NCBI RefSeq assembly: GCF_036711975.1
Contig: NC_091967.1
Span: forward strand, 7,564,001-7,628,000
Origin: Onthophagus taurus
Lineage: Eukaryota > Arthropoda > Insecta > Coleoptera > Scarabaeidae
Direction of reading: 5' to 3'
DNA length: 64,000 bases
The stretch's first letter is position 1. Each line of letters opens with the position of its first letter. The notes under the pieces were generated by a model, which was not told where the DNA came from, searched no databases, and saw only the letters and a list, made by a program, of their open reading frames with translations. Positions 37,051 through 49,795 of the stretch are shown one piece after another. A program made the position numbers and the translations under genes.

Positions 37051-38877
37051 GGTTCCGTAACACTGCGAAATAAGAGTATGAACCTCTAAATATCTAAAAA
37101 TACGCAAAAAGTAAATTAAAACGTAGATATTTAGATTTATTTACAGCAACTAAGGTAGCAAGAGTTAAAGGTGAAAATTTTCCGATTGTTATGCATAAAT
37201 TTCTTTGCATACGAGCCATATTTATTAACATTCCTTTACGAAAACTTGAAGTAGCACTGATCCAATCTGATTTATAAATTGCCAAAGGGACAGTTGCTCC
37301 CTACAAATTCATTTACGATTTAATGTTTAACCATGAAAATATGTTCTTACCGTCAATGTTATTTCATTTCCGATCCAACAATAAAGTGTTACTTGTATAG
37401 AAACAGCCATGAAATACAATAATTGGTGAAGAAAAGCTCCCGAAATGATATTTAACTAAAAGTACAATATATATTAATGATGAGGTGCTATTTCGAAAAA
37501 TAAAAAAACTTACACTTGACATCATGTACAAAGAACAAACTCCCAAAGCCATCATAACGACTACTTGCATTAACACTATTATATTAAATATTTCTTCAAT
37601 TTGCTCAAATAACCTAAAAATTAAAATTTAAAGCAAAATGACCTTGAAAAAAATCTAGGAATTTTAGATAAATTTTTAATTAAGGTGGTATAACTACTTT
37701 AATTTGAATATATTTATTTATATCAATTTATGTATTTAACTTATTTAAACTATCTATAAATGGTACCGTATAATTAATTGCAAGTGTTTGCTGAGTCGTT
37801 TCATTTCATGTTCCATTAATCGATCTAAAGAATGTTTATTATTTTCCAAATTATTCTCCGTTAAATTAAGTTTACGTAAAGCTCGTGTTCTTATCGTTTC
37901 AAAAGCACCGTTTACAATTAAAATATGAGATTCCAAACAAACCAAAATAACCACGTACAGATTATCGATTGCTAAAAATGAAAAATAATTTAATTTTAAA
38001 CTATTATAATTGTTAATAATTATAAAATAGTATGCCGCTATCTATTAATACTTTCATTAACTTAATGTTTCTTTAAAGTTTATTTAAATATAGTCTTATT
38101 TAATATTTTCCTGTAAATTGCTTTTCTCTACTAAATTATCTAAATGTTATAAATAAATAAAAAATAATATTATTTTTAAAATCCTTAGTGTAGCTGCATC
38201 TATTATCATTTTAAGTAAGTTTATACAATAACAAACTTTTCGTAATTTTATTAAATATTAATAAATTTTTTACCAACAATTTGCCATCCAAACATTAAAA
38301 CTGGTGTTCCTTGAAAAATGATGGCCACACAACAATCAAAATAACTTTCCATACGTAAAGGAACTCTTGTTGGATCCGGTAAAATTTCAACGCAAGTAAC
38401 ATTTTCTTGTATCGTTAACAATGTAACTGAAGTAATTGTTCCAACCAAAGGAACACTACAAACCGTCGTAAAAAACGCTAAGATTCCTCTGATGGCAATT
38501 TTTTTTTGATTAACAGAGATCTGATATGGGTTATAATCAGCAATCGATTCGTAATCATATCCTTCTGTTTTTAACTCTTCCATTACTTTAATCACTTTAT
38601 TTCGATAATATAATATGACGATGTATTTTAAATTCATTAAAATGTGACTCATCGCCATTCCTAAATGGTCTAATAATCGTTGAAGATCTCCGTAAACTAT
38701 CCAAATATCAAAAATATTGTGGTAGGTTCTAAAAAGTTGGCAAGAAATGAAATAAAATCCCATTATTATGTAGTGGAATAATTTGGTTTTTGGATCTTTG
38801 TTGAATAACCACCAAAGACCAGCAATTTTTAACATACGGTTGTTAGCCGAAAAAAAATTTTTGTGATAATCAGGCAT
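37034..38877 (-). CDS. Odorant receptor (divergent paralogue, opposite strand)
   Basis: Exons 38877-38274, 37971-37767, 37613-37514, 37455-37351, 37300-37145 and 37093-37034 (1,230 nt, 409 aa), phases consistent. It opens MPDYHKNFFSAN, matching the YHKDFFSAN start of the neighbours, and ends FRGSYSYFAVLRN plus a short tail. The fourth and fifth membrane segments and the LTLATLVA motif agree with the OR family. The single 205-nt exon 3 of the + strand genes is split here into 100 + 105 nt by a 58-nt intron at the same alignment position. It is tail-to-tail with the duplicated + receptors. Confidence 0.88.
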
Positions 38878-39418
38878 GATTTAGGTTTTATTCAAATTGA
38901 GTTGATTTAGAGAAGTTCCAATGTTTTATAGTGTGATTTATGAAAGCAATTTTCTTTAATAATAAGTCTGGAGTCTTTATGAAGTCGGGGTGTGATTTGT
39001 TTGGAACCTATTTAAGTTAAAAGGGTGTAATTTGAATTGAGTTAAATCGTGTGAATTTGAAAATCTGGATGTTGTTTGAACTCTTTTCGTTATTAATTTT
39101 TGTTAAATCAATTAATTTAAATCTGTTTAAAGTAACAAAAATCCTTTTTAATGTTCTACTCCATCGATTATGAAATGTTGATGTAAACCAAGAACCCGCC
39201 ACCATCATCGTTAAAGCCGTTTTAATTCGATAAAAGCGGCTTAAGTCAAGAGTTGAGACTGTTAAAGACATCTCTCGCTCTCATTGAATCATTCACCATT
39301 TAGAATTTAAACGTTAAACATTTCAACTCTTTGTTTTTGTGTTCAAACAATAAACTTCTTTCAAAAGTAGAAGTAAAAAGAATCAACTGATAATTATAAA
39401 TAGAATAAATGATCCAAA
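38878..39418. other. Spacer between OR cluster and EGF/sushi gene
   Basis: Probably holds the promoters of the two divergent genes. No specific element recognised. Confidence 0.3.
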
Positions 39419-42400
39419 ATGAATGTTATAATCTTATTTTTGTTTGCAACAATTCTTTTATGGGGTAAGTAAATTTATTTACATTTTTGCGGTAGTGAGT
39501 CAATAACATGAAAAAATTGATTATTTTTTTGTTGACCTTCTTCTTTAATTAAATCATACAATTAATGTCTATTTACATTAAGAAAAGGGACCCTTGCAAA
39601 CCAATTAAAGTTTAAGTCTTATTGAAACTATGACGTCAAAAACTTCGCTTTAGAAATTGCTATGTTGCAATCTATTAAAATGCATACGCACTTTAAACGA
39701 TGATTTATAACAGTTTTGTGTCTTTATTGTAATAAAACATTTCATAATAATAAACTTGGAACGATTCTTTTTGAAAAGCATTAACATTTCATTTCGTTAA
39801 CAAATTCAGCGACTTCATGAAAATGCCAAAATTATATTCATTAATTTATAATGAAATTTAAATAATAAAACATGTATAAACAATTTAAGTATAATAAATT
39901 TTATTGTTTAAATTTTTTAAAATTTTTATAGGTTGGTTATTGTTTTGACGTTTGACATATTAATGTCAAAATGTTAATGAATCTCAATGTTACTTTAAAT
40001 ATGTATCTTCCACAACCTGTTATTTTAAACTTGTATAATTCTCCAGATGTGTTTCTTCAAGGAAACGAATAAAATTTTCAAACGAATTGCCGGTTGTTAA
40101 ATTTGCAACGAAATTGCACGTCACAAAATATGATATATTTCTCAAATTGGCTGGATGAATAAATAAGAATCAAAACTCTGTCTCAGAATTGAATTTATAA
40201 AGGTTATTAAAATAAATCGATTTCAACTTGACCTATATATTAAATAGATGATTTCGATTTTATTACTTCATTTAAAATGTTAACAATTTCACGTTTTTTT
40301 TTTGGCTCAGAAAAAAATGTTATTATACTTTAAAGTAATTATGTAATAAAAAAAGGTGTCAGCACTTAAATGAAGGGTTATTAACACCTTTTCTTCAATT
40401 TATTTTCTATTTTTATGATTTTCTAGATAAAAACTTGTTAATTTTTTTTCTTTGTTTACATTAGAGTCAAGTTGTTCACCAAAAACTGGAGATAAAAAGG
40501 AGCTTTCTTTAAAAGATCACCAAACAACTTCAACTATAAAACAGGATAAATTTATTTCACCGACAAGATCTTGTAACAAAAAAAAAATGGATTACTTCAA
40601 ACGACAAAAAATTAAATTTCGCTCAATGTTTGAGAAGAAAAGTAAGGCAAAGAAAAAAATCGAGGCGAAACATTTAATGAAAACTTTAAAAGAGATTAAT
40701 TCGTTTTTAAAAGGATGTAAAATGAAGCTAAAAAAGAACAAGATCCAAAAAAGTAATTTTTTTGATAATAATCAAAAAACGAATTTAATTAATTATGGCA
40801 ATTTGATGAATATCAAATCGACGACTTTACCTCCGTTTAAAAATATCACTTTGAAGAAAATTATAAAGGAATTCAACGCCATCAACAACGAAATTCAAGA
40901 AATTATTCCACAAAAAGCCGATTTTTATAAAAAAAAATTAATCGACGAAAAATATTTTAAAACTAATCGGTGCAAATTAAAAAAAGGAGGGTGTGATCAT
41001 AAATGTCATCATTTTGGAATGAAACCGTGTTCTTGCATGAAAGGATTTCGATTAGTTAATCGTAAAAAATGTGTAGGTAAAAAATCGTTCCTAAAAATAC
41101 TTTAATGTATATTTGGTTGCCTATATTTTGACATTAATTATTAATTAATGTCAAATGAATTATTTAAAATCCCGGTAAATACCGGGAATTTCATATAACT
41201 CGCAATATATGAATGCTGTAACCATAGTTATGAAACTACTATGCACTTGTACTGTCACCCATAAAATGCAACATAGCTTAATAGTACAGGCATTGGGTAG
41301 TTTTGCAAAGAAAAGGTTTTGCTTGAAAAAAGGTAGGAAGGTGGAAAACGTTCGGGTTTAGCCGCACGTCTCTCGCAATATCAAACCAGAACCGGGCCCC
41401 TGTAGTTGCAGGGCCCTGATGCACTCGCCTCAAGCGGCTACTGGTTAATCCAGCCCTGCCTAGAACTAGAACCATTTGGGTTTAGCCGCACGTCTCTAAA
41501 GACGGCTAAACCCGAATGATTCTAGTTCTAGCTGTAGTGTTAGTTCTTGTTATACACTTGCACTGTCAATAGAACTAACATTAGGCCTAGAGCTAGAATC
41601 ATTTGGGTTTAGCTGTACGTCTCTTAAGATGACTAAACCCGAATGATTGTAGTTCTTGGTCTAGCACTGCATAACAATTAAAAGAACTAACACTAGACAC
41701 GCACCCCGCAACTTTCTAGTACTGGGTCTAGTGTTAGTTCTAGTTTTAGTTCAATAAAAATATGCAACATAGTGATATTTTATGCTAACTTGCGCTACCA
41801 CCTACCAGTCATCTTAAAAAAGGTACGGCTAAACGGAATGTTTCTAGTTCTAGGTATAGCGTTACTTCTAGAACCAACACTAGTTCTAGTGTTAGTCTAG
41901 TTTTATTTGTTATTCAGCGCTATTGCTAGGTTGTTGTATATTTTTATTGAGCTCTAAAGGACACTGCGTTCCCCGTATTGATCCGTTATATCGAGGTTTT
42001 ACTGTAATATCAAATTATATTGACCTGTTGCATTTTATGTGGGATAAAGTAAGTAAGTACGCCCTGGTTTCTATGGAAATAAATTTTTGTGTATTGTATC
42101 TTAAGTGAAATTCACTATATTTATACTAATTGTTCATTTTATTGTAGATATCAATGAATGTTTAACAAATAATGGAAACTGTGAAATATTTTGTCACAAC
42201 CTTCCAAGTTCTTATTATTGCTCGTGTAAAAATGGATTTCAATTATCATCAAATCAAAAAACTTGCATTGATATAAACGAGTGTTTATTAAGAAATAATC
42301 ATGGACCATGTCAAGATTCATGCGAAAACACTCCCGGTTCGTATAAATGTTCATGTAAAAATTTAAATGGAACTAAACTGGCTGAAGATAAACATTCGTG

Positions 42401-42896
42401 CGAAGACATCGATGAGTGTTTAAATAATTTTGGTTGTTCGCATGATTGTATCAACACTTTAGGACGTGCCTATTGTTTATGTCCTGATGGAATGGTTTTA
42501 GGTCCAGACTGGAAAACTTGTTTTGATTTAGACGAATGTGAAAATGAGGAGATTAAAAAAAGCTGTCGGTATGGCTGTATTAACACTTTGGGGTCATATC
42601 GTTGCGCTAATAATTATGAGTTACAAAACGATGAAATGATCGTTGATGATTTGGTGGTTTGTCCGAAATTATTGCCGCCGAAATTAGGTTTCTTGCAGTG
42701 TAGTAGGGAAAAGAGTTTGGAGGTTAATTTAAGATCGAAAAGTGGTAGGAAGCGGGTCACTAATAGACCGGGAACATTTTGTCAGTTAATTTGTCCAGAT
42801 GGGTTTAAAATTGATGGTATGTTTAAAATTACCTGTGGATATGACGGGGTATGGTTCGGTGAACAATCTGGATATTGCAACAAAGATTATATGTAA
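39419..42896 (+). CDS. Secreted EGF-like / sushi domain protein
   Basis: Exons 39419-39464, 40465-41076 and 42148-42896 (1,407 nt, 468 aa), phases agree. Exon 1 is a signal peptide (MNVIILFLFATILLWG). Exon 2 is a very Lys-rich spacer of about 170 residues followed by a first EGF-like module (CKLKKGGCDHKCHHFG). Exon 3 has calcium-binding EGF modules starting DINEC, DINEC, DIDEC and DLDEC, then a C-terminal sushi/CCP-like module with four cysteines (CPKL...CQLICPDGF...CGYDGVW...C). cbEGF plus CCP suggests an extracellular matrix or adhesion protein of the fibulin/CCBE1 style, but the basic spacer is unusual and I do not recognise the exact orthologue. Its last intron holds a composite repeat. 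Confidence 0.85.
39465..40464 (+). other. Intron 1 of the EGF/sushi gene
   Basis: AT-rich, no coding sequence. TTTTGACGTTTGACATATTAATGTCAAAA near 39950-39972 forms a short palindrome. Confidence 0.3.
41170..42105. repeat. Composite repeat with nested palindromes
   Basis: The outer parts match the repeat at 26085-26562. The middle holds at least three roughly 100-bp palindromes, for example 41461-41560, where TAGAACTAGAACC...GGGTTTAGCCG is answered by CGGCTAAACCC...TTCTAGTTCTA, and a related one at 41575-41680. Another stretch at 41380-41460 (CCCTGTAGTTGCAGGGCCC) forms a separate GC-rich hairpin. It occupies intron 2 of the EGF/sushi gene. Confidence 0.7.
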
Positions 42897-43466
42897 TTAG
42901 TAGATTCAAAAGTATTTAATGTTGATTTTTAATAAAACTAATATATTTTTTACTTTATTACAAAAAATTTTCATTAAGGTGGATAGAATTAAATATATTT
43001 AAAAAAAAAAGGAACCAGAAATAATAAACTTTACAATACGCTACAAATAAAATGTATTTACACTAAACGATGGCAAAAAGAAAAAAAAACAATACATTAA
43101 AGCACCATTTTAGTAAAATGGTTTTTTTTTGTAAAAAGTGAATATTTTACAAGTAACGCTGAATAACATAGTTTCCTTATTACTTTAAGTGTAATTAAAA
43201 AATAAATTTATCACTAATTGTAAGAATTCATTATTAATTAACGATTTCGGCTTGTTTTTCGAATGATTTGGACGTTTACATCTTTAATCGTAAGAAAATA
43301 CAATAATAATTAATAAATTCGCATTCCTTTTTTTAATTGGCAAAAATTCGTCATTGTTTTCACGATTAAAAATCACCGGGTTTTAATTAATTTGACTAGA
43401 TTTCATTAAAAAAAAAATAATTTCGTTTTTGAGAAGGAATATTTTATCAATTTTTTACTTTTTAAT
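42897..43466. other. Convergent 3' flanks
   Basis: Between the + EGF/sushi gene and the minus coiled-coil gene. AATAAA-type signals occur on both strands (for example AATAAAACT near 42931). No gene seen. Confidence 0.35.
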
Positions 43467-46400
43467 TTACGCCGTCGAATTAATTGTTGGCACAACCCCC
43501 AAATTACCCATCGCTTGTATAATTCCCGCATTAGCATTGTAATCAGGGGGCGGAGTTAATACCGGAAGTGAAGATGCTGACATCATACAAACTTTTTCCA
43601 AATCTTGTTGAATTTGAATTAATTCTGGATGTTGGTTTATTATTGCTTGAATTCCATGTAAAATCTAAAAAAATTTAAATTGTAAATATCGAAATTTTAT
43701 GAAAAATCGAAACTTACTCCTAATGTGTTATCAATTACTTCGTATTGCTTTTTGCTTTCGTTTAATATACTATTAAAGTGATCGGAAACTAATTGTTTAT
43801 TAGATTTCATTTCTTCGCCCATTTCGTTAAGTTGATTATTTTTTTCGTTTATTTCTTGTTTTAAAACATCAATCTGCAATTTTAAAATAAAAATTAAATT
43901 TTTAGCCTAGTTTCAAACCAAAATTAAGGTTTCCATTAAATTAAAAAATCTAACCTCATTCTGAGTTATTAATATCCTTCCTAAAATTTCATTTGGTGGC
44001 ATATCACCATGAATCTTCCATTTATTTAAAGCTTCAATTGATTCTTCTTCTTTAAGTTTGCTTTCGTGCTCTGATTTTGATAGAGCGGTGGATAATTCGC
44101 AAACATCTTGATTTAACTTTTCAACTTCTTTATGTTGATTGTTTAATTCACATTTAAACTCTTCAATTTCGCCGTTTTTCTTCGTTAATTGTTGCATTAA
44201 TTCTTTAACCTCCGTTTTTAATCTAGCCCCCAAAATTTCCCAATCTTGTAATTGCTTAACAACGACTTTATTTGTATCTTTATGTTTATTAACTTGTTGG
44301 AAGAAAGCGTCGCGCTCGTCTTGAAGTTCATTAATCGCTTGTTCATTATCCATTTGAACGATTCTTATAATTTTTAACAATTTCGTTATTAAATTATCAA
44401 CCTCAATTACTTGATCGACCAAAGTAACCGAAGAAGAATAATTTTCATTATTTGACACATCACTTGTAAACGAACAATTTAAACTTTCAGTTAAACTCAT
44501 ACTTTGTTGTTGTTCGGATGACACCTGTCGATTTAAAATTGAAAAATTTGTTAAACTTTCGCTACGAGTTAATCTTGAACAATTAAAAATTGAATGATTT
44601 GACGAAATCATGTTGTGAGAATGACTATCGGGGACGACGACGTCTTCTAGGACGGGTTCCATCATTAAACACGGCTCAGTTTCGGAATCGAGAAGTTCCG
44701 ATGAATTCGAATTATCTGTACAAATGGTGTCTCTACTAATATCTCGTGGTGGACCGGAAAATGGTGTTTGAGATGTTGCGTTTCTTATCGCGTTTATAAC
44801 TGCGGAAATAAACGAAGAGCCGCCCCCTTTAGGCGAAGGTGTTTTATCTTTCAATATTGTACGGAATTTTCCTGGACTAGCTTCCGGACTACTGCTACTA
44901 TTACTGTAAACTTCGTTGTGAAAAACCACATCCTGTTTATATAAAAAAAATTAATTAAAAAATTATTTTTGGTTTTGTGTAATCAACATACATCCAAATC
45001 TTGCTGAGAGATGTTGTATGATAATACAAGTTCCTCTAAAAGCCCATCCAATCTTGAAATAAGCCCAGTTAAAGCTACAGCCGCTCCAGAAACATTGCTT
45101 CCTTGATGAACCAACAATTCCCTACCTTTAGCTTCAATCGCACTCAGTCGAGCTTGCATACTATACATTTCATGTCTTGTTTGTTCTTCTAATTTAGCAA
45201 GGTATTTACATCTTTCCTCTTTACTGGCTGCCAACGATTTATATTTCCTCAATTCATCTTCGGCTTCTTTCAAAGCATCGGATAAAGCATTTTTTTCTTC
45301 CTGCATAAAATTCTTTAACTCTAAACCTTCCTCGTGGAATTCACGCTGTTGTTGAACCAAAACCCGTTGGGTTTCCTCACTCTTATCCAAATCGCGTTGA
45401 AGCGATCGACAGTAAGCGTTAAGTTTTGAGATTTCAGTCTCTTGATTTATAATTACTTGACTTACATTTTGAAAACGGCTTTCTAACATTAATAAACTAT
45501 CGTTAGAATGGTTTTCATCTGTAACAAAAATTTCAAATCAAATTTAAATAATAATTTTAAACGCTTGAATGGATAATAAAATCATATATCACATAATAAG
45601 TCTTCACGGAACTTGAACATTGAGATAATTCACGTGGATATCAAATGGTAAACTTGAAAGACTATCCCTACAAGTAGGTCAAAGTGTAATTTAAGGCGAG
45701 TGTTATTTGCTTAATGAGGATTAAGAAAATCGAATGAAATAGGGGAAGGTAAATGGTAAAATGGTAAAGAAACTGATCTTTTTATGATATTGTTATGATA
45801 GAGTTAAATATTATTATTATTTATATTATATTTCGTTGAAACTTATTGATCTTGTTAATATTTGACGATGATGTTAACCGTTCTAAACGGTCAAAAGCAA
45901 ATCTTTGTTAAATACACAATTTTTTCTACGTATGTGCTACTTTGTGGTTAAATAATGGTTCGTTTGAAGAAGGGATGAATGCTTTCATGGTTAAAGAGGA
46001 ACAAAAATAATTTTTAATAATATCCTTCCATAATAAATCAGATTTATTTGAGTTTTTGAGGTAATAAATAAAGTTGAGGTAGTGGAACACTCTGTATATA
46101 ATAAAAAATAATATTTTATTACGTTATTTCATAACCTTTGATAACCTTTTTTGCGTTAAGTATAAAATTCGAATGTCAAGTTCACTAAGTTAACTAAATC
46201 TTTGTTTGAGCCTTTATGTTTCACATAATGTTTAAATTTTTACTGATTTTTGTGTTAATATCTGCAAGTTTTGCCAATGTTTTGTTAAGAGATGATTATA
46301 GCAGTAAGTTTTTTAATTAATCACATAGTTATGGAAAAAATTTGCGGTTTTAGATTTTTGTTATCAAGTTGTTTGTCCACCCGGAACCGTATCCTGTAGA

Positions 46401-48355
46401 AAACAAGTGGAGACATTATCGGATTTAAGACGTATAAGGACTACGGTAACATGTTTAAATCGACTTGGTGGAGTTTTAGAAACGAATGTAAGTGATAATG
46501 AGAATTATCAAGATGGATTTTCGATCCAATCTGCTTCATATTCTGGTACGATTCCAAAAAATTCAAGATATATAAATCATAATGGATTATTTTTTAAATG
46601 ATTAATGTGTTTTTAAAAACTTTTAACATTTAAAACAATAAATTTGATATACATGATCTAAAATTATCAGTTATCAAATAAAGCGTCAAAAAAATCTTTG
46701 AATATGGATTTTTTCTTTTTCTACAATATTTGTACCATAAACGTAAACTTAAGTTAATGTGAAATAAGCAACTTTTTCAAAAAAGATTCCTTACCTTCCA
46801 AGTTGTCATCACCACCTAAAATAGCTAAAACCCTCTCTGTATTTCTTTTAAGTTCATCCTTCAAACCATCTTTCTCCAAAGCTTCTTCTTTCAATCGATT
46901 CTCTGTTTCATTTAATTTCACGCATTTTTCCTCGTGAACTTTCACTAATTCATTATATTTATCCTCAATTTCCTTTAACCGATTCGTAACCATCTTCAAT
47001 TCATCATTTCCATCATCGACTTGAACGTAAACATTCGATTTTTCTACACTTCTCGGATCAATCGGATAATTAATACTTTGCCCGGAAAAGATTTTTTCAA
47101 TATCAGTAGCGGTTAAAGCGGTTTGAATACTTGTTTCGTGATAAATTTTCGTTTTCGTAACGTTTGTATTTTTTCGACGCGGGTAAGGCGGCAACGATTT
47201 GGCTGGGGTGGTTATTTCTTTCGAGATTTGATGACTTAATTGGTTTAATTTTTTGTTATTAATTAAAATAGAGGATCTCGTCATGCTACTATCTCTGCTA
47301 GAGGATGATTTTTTTTGAATATCTTTGATATTATCGGCGGATTTTTCACGTCTTCGCCTTGGTAAAGTTGCATATTTTTCTAAGGTGTTTTTAGCATCGC
47401 TTTGTAAACGGGATTTTTCTAAAACAACGCTTCTTAATGGAGGTTTATTAGAAGGCCATCGACCGTCATCGGAGGGTGTTGAAGCCGTTTTATTCGGTAG
47501 CGATTTCAATAAAGATTTTTTTGATCCAACATCTTTTTTTTGGTTTAAATTTAAAGTATCCGGTTTATTTTTCGCTGTTGATAAATTTTGTTGTTTTGGA
47601 TTTTTATAATTTTGGGGCGTTTTAACGCTTGATTTTTCAATGTTTAAAATTGAACTTTTGTTCCTAATGGGAGTTGAATTAACCGATCCTTTTTGATTGA
47701 TTAATCTAATTCTACCTCGACCGCCTCCGCCTAAATTACAATTATTTTCCTTTTTTAATTTCTCGTTAACAACCCCACTTTTTTTCTTCACCCCAACGTT
47801 TGACGTTCGTTTTAAATCTCTCATAGATGCAACTGAAGAACTTTCACTTCCTCCTTCACTCGTTCCATCTCCATTTCTTAATTTATAATCTTCAAATAAC
47901 GTTGAATTTCTTCTCGCTAAAATATTATAAGCCTCGTCATAATTAGATCCGTAACTAACAATTGATGATTCGTAAGATTGAGCAGGGGTAATCGTACGAA
48001 ACTCTTGAACATTTTCACTATTCGCACTGTGAGTTCTTTGTAATAAAACGTTTTCAACTGATTCCAATACCTCAACACCGCTATCACTACCTTCACAAGA
48101 ATTTGTTTTCGATTTTTCACTTGCATCCACATCAATGGTTATTTCAACAACTTTCGTATTTAATTCAACAATCGCTTCATGTGATCCTAAATTTTTTTTC
48201 AATTCTGTATCTGATAAATTACTTTTTTCAATTACAGTTACGTTGGACATGTTAAAACCGTGAATTGTCGTATCTTGATCGGTTTCATCTTGCTTCGAAG
48301 AATCTAAATTTGCCGTTGTTGAAGATTCCGTTTGAGTTTGATCAGGATCTTCCAT
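43467..48355 (-). CDS. Large coiled-coil protein, function not recognised
   Basis: Exons 48355-46795, 45518-44992, 44932-43955, 43873-43718 and 43664-43467 (3,420 nt, 1,139 aa), all phases closing. The first about 450 residues are low-complexity, Ser/Asn/Lys-rich, with basic proline motifs (LPPYPRRKN, ATLPRRRREK). Next comes a short conserved-looking piece (HETSIQTALTATDIEKIF) and then coiled coils of Glu/Lys/Leu heptads through most of exons 2-4, separated by a Ser-rich linker in exon 3 (SPEASPGKFRTILKDK). The C-terminus is Pro-rich (TPPPDYNANAG). A cytoskeletal or centrosomal scaffold is a reasonable guess, but I cannot assign a family. A TTTTAG acceptor just before the ATG shows that the 5'UTR is spliced. 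Confidence 0.8.
46216..46601 (+). CDS. Small secreted Cys-containing protein, nested gene
   Basis: Two exons: 46216-46303 and 46354-46601, joined by GT..AG with a 50-nt intron. From the ATG at 46216 the product is 111 aa; an in-frame ATG at 46228 gives 107 aa and a cleaner signal peptide (MFKFLLIFVLISASFA). The mature part has four Cys (CYQVVCPPGTVSC, later TCLN) and no known domain. It lies wholly inside an intron of the minus-strand coiled-coil gene. Intact frame, signal peptide and splice sites argue that it is real; its role is unknown. Confidence 0.65.
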
Positions 48356-48604
48356 GATTTTAACCTAAAACCAAATAAAAAAGCGGTAAATATTTAAAGG
48401 TCGTCATTTGCATATAGTAACATTTTTTCATAAATAATGAGCTTTTAAAAAAAAGGAAAAGTCACTTGTAGGTTGTGTTATTAAAAGTTAATAAATTACT
48501 TACAAAATAAATCATTTGATATTTAAAATGTATTCAATGTGATTGATTCTATTTAAAGATTTATTCGCCAATAAAATTACTTGAAAAGGGAATTGACCGG
48601 AAGC

Positions 48605-48748
48605 TGGAAATATCTTTAGGCACGGATTTGGTTTAAAATTAGCCAACAATAAGTAAAAATTTAAAATTCTATAAATTCTGGAAATATCTTTAGGTACGGA
48701 TTTGCTTTAAAATTAGCCAACAATAAGTAAAAATCTAAAATTCTATTA
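48605..48748. repeat. 74-bp tandem duplication
   Basis: TGGAAATATCTTTAGG followed by ACGGATTTG and AGCCAACAATAAGTAAAAAT occurs twice, at 48605 and 48679, with a few differences. Confidence 0.8.
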
Positions 48749-49424
48749 ACATACTTATAAATTTACAAATAACAACTATAATTTATACATAATTCATGTT
48801 TTATTGATGATAAACTCTTTAGTCGCCAATTACCCAGTTAAATGAGGGAAAATAATCCAATAATAAAACGCAACAGATGTTCGTTGAACTAGTTTTGTGA
48901 TAACATTGGAAAAAGATGATTTATTAAACAAGCAAAACAACTTACATTCTTGTGATATCCTTTTATAACTTTAAAATTGATCCGAAATCCTTAAAATAAT
49001 ACTAAGAGAATTTGCAGTTTCACAATTGAACTATTCCATTGTAGAGCGGAATAATGAGTCTAATAATGGGGAACATCCGGTCGTATGTTCCTTCAACTCG
49101 GGGGGACGTCGCATTTTATCTCGGGGGGGAGCTTGGATTAAACAAGATAAGATTTCTCCAGATGTATGCGTTCGTTGTCTCTCGAAAAAAAAATACTCTT
49201 CATATGGCTTTTTCTGTTTTAATTATGGGAACGCTTCGTTTAAGATAGAAGAAGTATGCAAAATGCGTATTATACTTTTCTTATATGTTGTTGATTGTGA
49301 AAGTGCGTAAATTGTTTATGCGGAAAGTTATTTTCACAGCTTCTAAACTAAAAAAATCCACTTTCCATATTTTTATTAGTAACTTTATAATTAAATTTAA
49401 ATTAACTAATTAAAAAAAATAATA

Positions 49425-49795
49425 CCTAATCTTTGATTTATCGAGAAATTATTTTTCCTTTTATTTTAATTGCGGTTTTATGATTAAACAATTAAACTTT
49501 AAAGGAACTTGAAAAGAATAAACATAACCTAACATAAATGTCAAATGTCATTTAAATTAAACTAATTAATAACTTGTCTATTTATTTACTAGGTGGCACT
49601 TCCTTCCTGTCCAAATTTTAATCTTAATTTCGATTTAACTTTGATTTATACAGAAATTATTTTTTAACAGTAGTTTTATGATTAAACAATTAAATTGAAA
49701 AAGAACTTGAAAGAATAAACATACCCTAATATAAATTCATTAAAATTAAACTAATTAATAACTTGTCAATTTATTTACTAGATAGCACTAGACCT
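49425..49795. repeat. Imperfect tandem duplication of about 180 bp
   Basis: Two units (about 49425-49605 and 49635-49795) share TTTTATGATTAAACAATTAAA, AATAAACATA-CCTAA and ACTAATTAATAACTTGTC followed by ATTTATTTACTAG. Confidence 0.7.
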
